A DNA stretch of 7,098 nt from Chloroflexota bacterium (GTDB taxonomy: Bacteria; Chloroflexota; Ktedonobacteria; Ktedonobacterales; Ktedonobacteraceae). The stretch lies in NCBI GenBank assembly GCA_021828635.1, contig JAJZEJ010000796.1, positions 1 to 7,098 of the forward strand, written 5' to 3'. The notes under the pieces are model-generated. The model did not search any database, was not told where the DNA came from, and saw nothing but the letters and a program-made list of their open reading frames with translations. Made by a program: the position numbers and the translations under genes. Numbering within the stretch: position 1 is the stretch's first letter; each line of letters begins with the position of its first letter. Shown here piece by piece: positions 1-5,636 of the stretch.

Positions 1-1044
1 CAGATCCGTCTGACCTCGCTCGCCAGTTGCGCTGGTTGAGCAGCGAAAATGGGGCCAGAGGCTCTGGCGCAGGTCGTGCGTCCACTTATACAACATAGTG
101 TTCCGGCTGATCTCCTCGTTGGGTTACACGCTGCTGATGATGCGGCAGTGTATCGCGTCAACGAGCAACAGGCCATTATCAGCACCGCCGATTTCTTTCC
201 GCCGGTGGTGGATGATCCCTATGCCTTCGGAGCGATTGCCGCCGCCAATGCTTTAAGCGATATTTACGCGATGGGTGGTCAGGTATTGATGGCAATTAAT
301 CTTGTGGCCTGGCCCGATAATCTGGACTACGCCATTCTGACTGAGATAATGCGCGGCGGGGCCGATATAGTGGCACAAGCAGGTAGCGCGATTGCCGGTG
401 GTCATACCGTGACGGACCGCGAACCTAAGTATGGTCTCTCGGTGACAGGTATGGTTCACCCACAGCATATTCTCACAAAGGGCGGCGCGAAAGAGGGCGA
501 CCTGCTCATTCTCGGCAAGCCGCTGGGTACAGGCTTGATTACGACAGCCCACAAACGTGAGCAAGTTGCGATGGATGATCTTGAGGCAGCAATTCAGTCG
601 ATGAAACGTCTAAATAAAGAGGCCAGCGCGGCGCTGGTACATCTGGGTGATGGTGTACACGCAGCTACCGATATTACTGGCTTTGGTCTACTTGGGCATG
701 CCTGGGAAATGGCCGTCCAGAGCCGTACCAATATGCGCTTTGAATACGCGGCACTACCACTTTTACCTCATGCACTACATTATGCTGAACTAGGTTGCGT
801 GCCAGGCGGCTCACATCGCAACGAAGAATACCTATCACCGCATGTGCGCATTAGCGAGCATCTCACAACGGCTGAGCGCGATATCTTATGGGATCCGCAA
901 ACATCTGGCGGTCTCTTCGCCGCGATTGACCCAACGCTCTGGCCTCAACTGGCCGCTCTAGCCCCAGAAATTCCTTTCTGGCGCGTTGGTGAGGTGACAG
1001 CTCAAGTGCAAGACGCAGCAGAGGTGTGTCTGGAGGTCTATTAG
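1..1044 (+). CDS. selD: Selenide, water dikinase (selenophosphate synthetase), selenocysteine-containing; 5' end outside the window
   Basis: SelD makes selenophosphate from selenide and ATP, the selenium donor for Sec-tRNA and selenouridine. Reading frame 1 is open from base 1 to the TAG at 1042-1044 except for one TGA at 37-39. That TGA lies in LTSLASCAG-U-AAKMGPEAL, which matches the family N-terminus: U falls on the catalytic Cys/Sec (Cys17 in E. coli) and the Lys at 46-48 on Lys20. Counting codons from base 1, later motifs are DDAAVY (about 46-51, ATP/Mg site), DFFPPVVDDPY (64-74), NALSDIYAMGG (83-93), GGHT (133-136), ATDITGFGLLGHAWEM (222-237) and DPQTSGGLF (298-306). The 347 residues seen are close to full family length, so only a few N-terminal codons are missing. 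A Cys three residues before Sec makes a CxxU motif. ATG 49 follows the active-site Lys and is not the start. Identity is near certain; Sec decoding is inferred. Confidence 0.95.
37..39 (+). other. In-frame TGA read as selenocysteine in selD
   Basis: The TGA is the only stop in an otherwise open selD frame. It sits at the family's catalytic Cys/Sec position, four codons before the ATG at 49 and three before the conserved Lys. Coding similarity continues on both sides: IRLTSLASCAG before, AAKMGPEALAQV after. SelD proteins with Sec here are well established in bacteria and animals. A nonsense mutation is unlikely, because this is the one position where UGA is expected and the rest of the gene is intact. 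Confidence 0.93.
54..68 (+). promoter_or_regulatory. Candidate bacterial SECIS hairpin downstream of the selD UGA
   Basis: GCCAGAG (54-60) and CTCTGGC (62-68) are perfect inverted repeats around G61. The realistic fold is a 6-bp stem, 54-59 with 63-68, closing a GGC loop at 60-62. The loop starts 20 nt after the UGA and begins with G, which agrees with the general bacterial SECIS pattern (a short G-containing apical loop roughly 16-37 nt after UGA). SelB would bind it to deliver Sec-tRNA. The hairpin lies inside coding sequence, as is normal in bacteria. Position and fold are seen; function is inferred. Confidence 0.6.
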
Positions 1045-1047
1045 CAA

Positions 1048-1737
1048 ATGCAAGAGGCATTGGAAGAAATTATAGGTATCCATTTTCATAATCCTGATCT
1101 GCTCCTCCTCGCCCTGACCCACCGCTCATATATTTATGAAACGGCTGGTGAGGGCAGGACTTCTAATGAGCGACTCGAATTTTTGGGTGATTCGGTTCTT
1201 GCCATGATTAGCGCGGATTTTCTCTATTGTACCTACCCACACCTGAGCGAAGGCGAGCTGTCCGATACCCGCGCTATGCTGGTACGCACAGAGACGCTGA
1301 CAACTTTCGCACAAGAGATTCAATTGAGCAAATTCTTGTTGATGGGCAAAGGCGACGCTGCTACCGGCGGTGGCCCTCGTGTGCAGGCATCAGCATTCGA
1401 GGCGCTTCTTGCTGCCATCTATCTCGATCAAGGCTTAGATCAGGTGCGGCAATTTCTTTTACCGCGCCTGACACCACTAGCGGAGAGAATCATTAGCAAA
1501 CGCTTGTTTAAGGATAACAAATCACGCTTTCAGGAACTGGCACAGGCCCATGATAGTATCACACCAGCGTACCGTCTGGTAAACCAGGAAGGGCCATCCC
1601 ATAACCGCGAATTTACCGTTGAGGTTCTGCTCGGCGAGCAGGTGGTAGGACGCGGACAAGGACGCAACAAACAAACGGCAGCACAAGCCGCCGCACGCGC
1701 TGCGCTTATGGAGCGAGGTTGGTTAGAGGAACTTTAG
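1048..1737 (+). CDS. rnc: Ribonuclease III
   Basis: This endonuclease cleaves double-stranded RNA in rRNA precursors, some mRNAs and antisense duplexes, and acts as a cytoplasmic homodimer. The 229 residues match the usual length (226 in E. coli). The RNase III domain covers about 1-150, with the signature NERLEFLGD at 40-48; E41, E44 and D48 correspond to E. coli E38, E41 and D45. The second metal cluster is ASAFEALLAAIYLD (114-127). Its E118 matches the essential E117, but the D114 position is Ser115. A double-stranded RNA-binding domain follows at about 156-224, with the usual DNKSRFQELAQ opening, GPSHNREF and GRGQGRNKQTAAQAAA. The ATG lies 3 nt after the selD stop, and GGAGGT (1032-1037), inside the end of selD, is a strong ribosome site 10 nt upstream. 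The two genes are probably translated from one message. Identity is very secure. Confidence 0.97.
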   Translation: MQEALEEIIGIHFHNPDLLLLALTHRSYIYETAGEGRTSNERLEFLGDSVLAMISADFLYCTYPHLSEGELSDTRAMLVRTETLTTFAQEIQLSKFLLMGKGDAATGGGPRVQASAFEALLAAIYLDQGLDQVRQFLLPRLTPLAERIISKRLFKDNKSRFQELAQAHDSITPAYRLVNQEGPSHNREFTVEVLLGEQVVGRGQGRNKQTAAQAAARAALMERGWLEEL

Positions 1738-1779
1738 CGACGTTGTCGTCTGAGATAGATTTGGGGGCGATAGAATGCC

Positions 1780-3246
1780 ATGCGATTAGAGCAAACACCA
1801 CGCCCGGAGCAGGGCTTACATGTCAGTGCGCGACTCGTTACTTCCAGTACGATCCTCCATCTCTCATCAGATGAATTTGAGCAAGCGGTTAACCAGGAGC
1901 AGATGGAAAATCCTGCACTAAACGTGCAAGAACAACGGATTTGCCTTTTTTGTGGTACACACCTCTATGGTCAACGTTGCCCCACCTGCGGTCACTTTGC
2001 TCAACAGAGTTCTTCAACCATCAGCGAAGGCGGCACGAACTATGAGCATGGAACGAATACTAGCACAACCTGGGACGATTATCAGCAGGTCTTTTATGAT
2101 ATCGACAATTACGGCTTTGCCGATGCGGATAGTGACGATGACTTCGATCCAATGGCCCGTATCGCTACGGGTGAAACGCTCGCCGAGGCACTCCTCCATC
2201 AACTCGAAACACTCGTTACGCCGACAGATGCTCCCATTGCCGAACAACTCGTCGGCAATCTCAACGAGCGCGGCTACCTGGAAATCAGCGTCGAGGAGAT
2301 TGCCGGACAACTAGAGATGCCTGTCGAGCGGGTCGAATATGTGCTACAGCAGTTGCAAACGCTTGAACCATTGGGCATTGGGGCGCGTACTCTGCGTGAA
2401 TGTCTGCTCATTCAACTGCAAGCTCTGAGCGAGCAAGAGACCACACACCCCCTGGCCAGTATTCTGATCGACCAGTATCTTGATCGCCTGAGCCACAACC
2501 AGTTTCAAGAGATTGCGAAGGCACTAAAACAGCCAGAACAGGAAATACGCCTGGCCTATCAGTATATTCGCAGCAAGCTTCATCCCTTTCCAGCGCATAT
2601 CTACCACGACAACACTACACAACTCAAAGCAAGTGGTACAGCTACCTACATTCGTCCAGATGTGACGATTCGCAGAACCGAGACAGGCTTCGAGATCGAA
2701 TTGATCGAGGAGCGACGCTATCACTTCCAAATCAGCGATACGTATACCTCACAAACATCACACTTCCAGCAAACTACCGGTGATCTTCAAAAATATATAC
2801 GGCAGCACAACGAACGCGCTCAGTTCTTTGTGGATTGCATTCAGCGTCGCTGGCGCACACTTAGAAGGGTTGCCGAGTGTATTGTGGATTACCAGCATGA
2901 CTTTCTCGATAAAGGCGTGCGCTATCTTCGTCCATTGACGCGAGCGGAGGTTGCGGCAAAGCTGGGATTAGACGAAGGTACGGTCAGTCGCGCAACCGCC
3001 AACAAATACGCGCTCTTGCCAAATGGACGCTTGATACCCATCTCAGACTTCTTTGATGGCTCGTTAGGCATCAAGGACATTCTTCGTGAACTCATTCAAG
3101 CTGAACATCCTAAGCACCGCTTCAGCGATGATGAACTGGCACATATTCTCACCGAACAGGGCATGCCAATGGCACGCCGCACCGTCACCAAGTACCGCGA
3201 AGAGATGGGTATCGGCTCATCGCGGGAGCGTGGGGAGCGTGGGTAG
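1780..3246 (+). CDS. rpoN: RNA polymerase sigma-54 factor with an inserted zinc-ribbon-like motif
   Basis: Sigma-54 directs RNA polymerase to -24/-12 promoters and needs an AAA+ activator; none is encoded here. Region I lies at about 13-47: LHVSARLVTSSTILHLS aligns without gaps to the canonical activator-responsive helices and runs on to MENPAL. Next comes CLFC (55-58) and CPTC (67-70), a four-Cys pattern typical of zinc ribbons and not part of classical RpoN. An acidic low-complexity stretch resembling Region II follows (about 98-124). The core-binding domain is about 130-275, with LNERGYL and LEPLGIGARTLRECLLIQL. The DNA-binding part has an HTH around 384-410 (LRPLTRAEVAAKLG, TVSRATANKY) and an RpoN box at 465-474 (ARRTVTKYRE). 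Total length is 488. ATG 1780 is the first start after an in-frame TAG at 1771-1773. The gene is 42 nt after rnc, so probably in the same operon, and its last 30 bp overlap the convergent RqcH gene. Confidence 0.93.
   Translation: MRLEQTPRPEQGLHVSARLVTSSTILHLSSDEFEQAVNQEQMENPALNVQEQRICLFCGTHLYGQRCPTCGHFAQQSSSTISEGGTNYEHGTNTSTTWDDYQQVFYDIDNYGFADADSDDDFDPMARIATGETLAEALLHQLETLVTPTDAPIAEQLVGNLNERGYLEISVEEIAGQLEMPVERVEYVLQQLQTLEPLGIGARTLRECLLIQLQALSEQETTHPLASILIDQYLDRLSHNQFQEIAKALKQPEQEIRLAYQYIRSKLHPFPAHIYHDNTTQLKASGTATYIRPDVTIRRTETGFEIELIEERRYHFQISDTYTSQTSHFQQTTGDLQKYIRQHNERAQFFVDCIQRRWRTLRRVAECIVDYQHDFLDKGVRYLRPLTRAEVAAKLGLDEGTVSRATANKYALLPNGRLIPISDFFDGSLGIKDILRELIQAEHPKHRFSDDELAHILTEQGMPMARRTVTKYREEMGIGSSRERGERG
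1939..1986 (+). other. CxxC-x8-CxxC zinc-ribbon-like segment within sigma-54
   Basis: The codons for residues 54-69 or so include C55, C58 and C67; C70 follows at 1987-1989. The pattern is ICLFCGTHLYGQRCPTCGHF, with Gly-containing knuckles (CGT, CGH) as in rubredoxin-like zinc ribbons. It sits between Region I and the acidic region, where activator contact and promoter melting are controlled in classical sigma-54. Metal binding is inferred from the pattern only. Confidence 0.75.
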
Positions 3247-5244
3247 TATTGATAGCACCGGTTGCGCGTAGAGGGTTCTTTCGCGCTCATAAATGACCAT
3301 ACCAGGACCACCACCTTTCATATGGCGCACATGGCGTTGCAGCGTATAATCAACCAGTACCGTCGTGCTACCACGCGCTTGACTGTAATAGGCCGCCAGT
3401 TGAGCCGCCTGCTCAATCGTGCTGTGCGGCACCTCGCGTCCGGCAACTTTGATAATCACATGTGAGCCAGGCACACCATGCGCATGGAGCCAGATATCAT
3501 TGCCTGTGGCTTGATGAAATGTTACCTCTTCATTCTGGCGGCTGTTCTTGCCAATTAACAATGTAAAGCCATCGGAACTCTGAGCATAGAGCGGCACGCC
3601 ACCACCCGGCACAACTGGCTTGCCTTTAGCCTGCTTGCCTCCTTTGCCAGATTTCCCTTTCTTCGCCGCCTTCAACTCCTGCTTCGTCGGCTTACTATAT
3701 TTGCCCTTCATGTAGCCCGCCGTCTGCACCTCAGCTTTGACCAGCGCCACTTCTGGCGGCGTCTCTGCCAGCACCAAGTCGGCTAACAGTTGCTCAACGG
3801 TCGCCAGTTCCGCTGTGTTCTGCTCCATTTGTCCCGGCACCAGATCAGCTGCACGCCGCAGTTTGTGATATTTGTTGAAGAAGCGGTTCGCATTGCCAAC
3901 AGCATCAAAGCGCGGATCGAGTATTACCGACACCATGTTCCTCTGTTCACTATCCTCACTATCTACACCATCCCCAGTGTTCTGTTGCGTAAAGAAATTG
4001 TGCAAGGCAATCGTTGTCTGCCCTTGTTGTATCTCGTGCTGATACGCCAGTAGCAGTTCACCCTGCAAACGGTACTGTGCCGCTTCTTCGATCACCGCCA
4101 TCTCCTGCTGCAAAAGTTCAGCCTTACGCTTGCAGCGTTCGAGCTGCGACTGCAAAATCTTACGCATCGGCGCACGCAAGGTTTCCAATGCATCACGCCA
4201 CTCGGCACGCTCGAAGTAGTCGTCTAACAGCATGTTAACCGAGATTTCGTCGCGCACCTCTACTCCAGCCTGGGCCAGATATTGCTCAAGGACATAGACC
4301 GAGAAGGCTATAGGAAATTTCTGGGAGCCATCGTCACTATGCCGCTCAACCAGTTGTGGATGCCAAGCATGGGAATCATAGAGCGCCGCCAAGTCACGCA
4401 CGTTCCAGGCCAATTCCTCCCATACAGGACTCTCCGCCTCACCCACGAACTGCACAGGTACTTCGGCGTTCTCAGTGGCTCGGTAGATCGCCTCACGTGC
4501 TAAAAGCGGGCTAAACCCCAACAGGTGTTTCGTCAATGTCTGCCAGAGCTTTGGTGGTTCTAGAGCGCGTTTCTTGCTCTTGCCCGTCGCTGGTTGCATA
4601 GCACGTTGTTCGCTATCCTCGCTGGCACAAATAGCCAGTTGCGATGCTGTGATCGTGGTCGGCTCCAAGCGCGGGAGCGATTGCCCGGCAAAGCTACGCT
4701 GCTGTGGTGGCGGCGGCACATAGGGGATGCCCGCCGCAATCACACGGTAGCGGTTAATCTCCGCACCCACACGTTTGAGACTACCCAGAATTAATCCCTG
4801 TTCATTGCAAAGAATAATATTGCTGACACGCCCCATAATCTCCACGATCAGACGCACACGCACACGCTCACCACTCTCCTGATCGCGGTAGCCAGCAATA
4901 ATCTCAATCACGCGCTCCCAACGTGGTTGCGAAAACTCCTCAATGCGTGCGCCCTCCAGATACTTGCGCAAGAGCATTACAAAAGGCGGCGGCTCACTGG
5001 CGATTTTCGTGGGCTTGCGGGCCGTGATATGCACACGTGCCATCTGTGGATGAGCCGAGAGGTAGAGCCAGCGATTGCGCCCCACCCGTTCGCCTTGTTC
5101 GCTCTGTCCCTCACGTGCAGGCGTATAGCATTGCAATGAGATAGCATGTTCTGTTGGTTGAATAATGGTATCGATACGCGCCCCAGTAAGCAATTTGCGC
5201 CACTCGTCGAGTACGGCGTTCAGGGTAATCGCGTCAATATACAT
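3217..5244 (-). CDS. rqcH: RqcH / NFACT family protein (bacterial Rqc2 homologue, formerly FbpA/YloA)
   Basis: RqcH binds obstructed large ribosomal subunits carrying peptidyl-tRNA and recruits Ala-tRNA to add C-terminal alanine tails for degradation. NFACT-N covers about 1-180: D4, SAHPQMARVHIT, PPPFVMLLRKYL, IVEIMGRVSNIIL. A helix-hairpin-helix-like stretch (LLGFSPLLAREAIYRA) lies at 241-256. Charged coiled-coil-prone helices occur at about 345-400 and 455-495. A Lys/Gly-rich linker at 517-545 leads into NFACT-R (about 553-662), with NDIWLHAHGVPGSHVIIK and KGGGPGMVIYERERTLYAQP. At the tRNA-binding Asp-Arg site (D97/R98 in B. subtilis) the likely match is E110-R111. At 675 residues it is about 100 longer than B. 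subtilis RqcH, through linkers and a variable C-terminal tail. The start ATG (5242-5244) has AGAGAGGAAA 8 nt upstream. The gene is convergent with rpoN and divergent from gmk. Confidence 0.93.
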   Translation of the reverse strand: MYIDAITLNAVLDEWRKLLTGARIDTIIQPTEHAISLQCYTPAREGQSEQGERVGRNRWLYLSAHPQMARVHITARKPTKIASEPPPFVMLLRKYLEGARIEEFSQPRWERVIEIIAGYRDQESGERVRVRLIVEIMGRVSNIILCNEQGLILGSLKRVGAEINRYRVIAAGIPYVPPPPQQRSFAGQSLPRLEPTTITASQLAICASEDSEQRAMQPATGKSKKRALEPPKLWQTLTKHLLGFSPLLAREAIYRATENAEVPVQFVGEAESPVWEELAWNVRDLAALYDSHAWHPQLVERHSDDGSQKFPIAFSVYVLEQYLAQAGVEVRDEISVNMLLDDYFERAEWRDALETLRAPMRKILQSQLERCKRKAELLQQEMAVIEEAAQYRLQGELLLAYQHEIQQGQTTIALHNFFTQQNTGDGVDSEDSEQRNMVSVILDPRFDAVGNANRFFNKYHKLRRAADLVPGQMEQNTAELATVEQLLADLVLAETPPEVALVKAEVQTAGYMKGKYSKPTKQELKAAKKGKSGKGGKQAKGKPVVPGGGVPLYAQSSDGFTLLIGKNSRQNEEVTFHQATGNDIWLHAHGVPGSHVIIKVAGREVPHSTIEQAAQLAAYYSQARGSTTVLVDYTLQRHVRHMKGGGPGMVIYERERTLYAQPVLSILPTLPTLPR
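3224..3243. repeat. 9-bp tandem duplication in the rpoN/rqcH overlap
   Basis: The unit GAGCGTGGG occurs at 3226-3234 and 3235-3243, and the 9-base periodicity holds back to 3224. It is in frame in both overlapping genes: Glu-Arg-Gly twice at the end of sigma-54 and Thr-Leu-Pro twice at the end of RqcH. A slippage duplication here would lengthen both C-termini by three residues without breaking either frame. Confidence 0.9.
3944..3960 (-). repeat. Copy 1 of a 17-bp repeat in rqcH coding for SEDSEQR
   Basis: On the plus strand this reads TGTTCACTATCCTCACT. It matches 4607-4623 at 15 of 17 positions, the two differences both being A/G. In the protein it encodes SEDSEQR at 429-435, inside a low-complexity linker. 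The CACTATC core is also partly repeated in tandem just to the right (3948-3963). Confidence 0.75.
4607..4623 (-). repeat. Copy 2 of a 17-bp repeat in rqcH coding for SEDSEQR
   Basis: On the plus strand this reads TGTTCGCTATCCTCGCT, the near-identical partner of 3944-3960. It encodes SEDSEQR at 208-214, between the NFACT-N domain and the helix-hairpin-helix region, where the family is variable. The shared DNA and peptide suggest duplication or insertion of a short repeat rather than conserved function. Confidence 0.75.
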
Positions 5245-5282
5245 AGCACATTTCCTCTCTGACTTCTTTTCCGTGTGCGCTC

Positions 5283-5291
5283 ATAGTAGCA
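5283..5291 (-). promoter_or_regulatory. Candidate extended -10 promoter element for rqcH
   Basis: The minus strand reads TGCTACTAT: a TGn extension followed by TACTAT, five of six matches to TATAAT. No good -35 lies 16-18 bp upstream, which extended -10 promoters can tolerate. Transcription would start near 5275, leaving a leader of about 30 nt that contains the rqcH ribosome site. Confidence 0.35.
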
Positions 5292-5570
5292 CACCAACGG
5301 ATATTCTCACAGAGTAGCGCGGACATGTTGTACAATAAAGATAGAAGATAGCTCTTCACTGTCCCTTTTAAGGTTGCGCTGATGCGGCTCGTTGTATCTA
5401 ATCGTAGCTCTACCGTTCTCTGAGAAAAATAGCCTGCGGCAGAAGATCAGATCAAATGGATACACGTAGCCGCATTCTTAGCATTTGCGCAGTCACAAAC
5501 AACCTGTTTTAGCGGTGGGTAGGGACAGTATAGCAAATAATCGCCAATGCGTACATGTTACCGTCAAACA

Positions 5571-5599
5571 TCTACATAGTGCCAACAAAGGGGTATCAT
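5571..5599 (+). promoter_or_regulatory. Candidate sigma-70-type promoter for gmk
   Basis: TCTACA (5571-5576, four of six matches to TTGACA) is followed after exactly 17 bp by TATCAT (5594-5599, five of six matches to TATAAT). The expected start near 5606 would give a leader of about 30 nt with the gmk ribosome site AGGA at 5625-5628. The match is modest and other AT-rich hexamers lie nearby. The -10 lies inside a perfect palindrome. Confidence 0.3.
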
Positions 5600-5603
5600 A
5601 CCC
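5591..5603. promoter_or_regulatory. Perfect 13-bp palindrome upstream of gmk, possible operator
   Basis: GGGTAT-C-ATACCC is a perfect 6+1+6 inverted repeat centred on 5597, 34 bp before the gmk start. It covers the candidate -10 hexamer, a position where a bound dimeric repressor would block RNA polymerase. It is too short, without a loop or T-run, to act as a terminator. The symmetry is seen; the regulatory role is inferred. Confidence 0.4.
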
Positions 5604-5636
5604 GATATATCCTTATATAGCAGCAGGAAGAGACAC

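Larger units (their letters stand above)
5245..5636. other. Divergent intergenic region between rqcH and gmk
   Basis: This 392-bp stretch separates two divergent genes and should hold promoters for both. I see no convincing protein gene, tRNA or known riboswitch. The ends hold the rqcH ribosome site (5251-5259, minus strand), the gmk ribosome site (AGGA at 5625-5628) and the weak promoter candidates listed separately. The middle (about 5345-5565) shows nothing I can name and could hold a leader RNA or unrecognised operators. Confidence 0.8.

Noticed and set aside
30..45. Hairpin CGCTG-GTTGAG-CAGCG with the TGA in its loop
   Set aside because: The stem is short and on the wrong side for a bacterial SECIS; it is probably a chance result of coding sequence and would be unfolded by the ribosome.
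49..51. ATG as the start of selD
   Set aside because: It lies directly after the active-site Lys, has no convincing ribosome site, and leaves out the catalytic residue and the conserved N-terminal motif that is clearly encoded upstream in the same frame.
1..1044. selD as a pseudogene with a nonsense mutation
   Set aside because: The only stop is TGA at the one residue where Sec is expected, followed by a SECIS-like hairpin, and the rest of the frame is fully conserved.
863..1060. Minus-strand frame under the end of selD, and similar antisense frames under rnc, rpoN, gmk and glpX
   Set aside because: These are shadows of strongly conserved genes, with no family resemblance or start signals of their own.
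3667..3699. Lys/Gly-rich stretch in RqcH as a sign of gene fusion
   Set aside because: Basic linkers before the NFACT-R domain occur in the family, and the frame and domain order are continuous.
5328..5336. TTGTACAA palindrome with TACAAT as a -10 element on the plus strand
   Set aside because: No -35 or TGn extension is at the right distance, and it is 300 bp from gmk; an 8-bp palindrome alone is too common.
5344..5357. GAAGA-TAGC-TCTTC hairpin as a terminator or riboswitch part
   Set aside because: A five-pair weak stem with no following T-run and no known motif around it.
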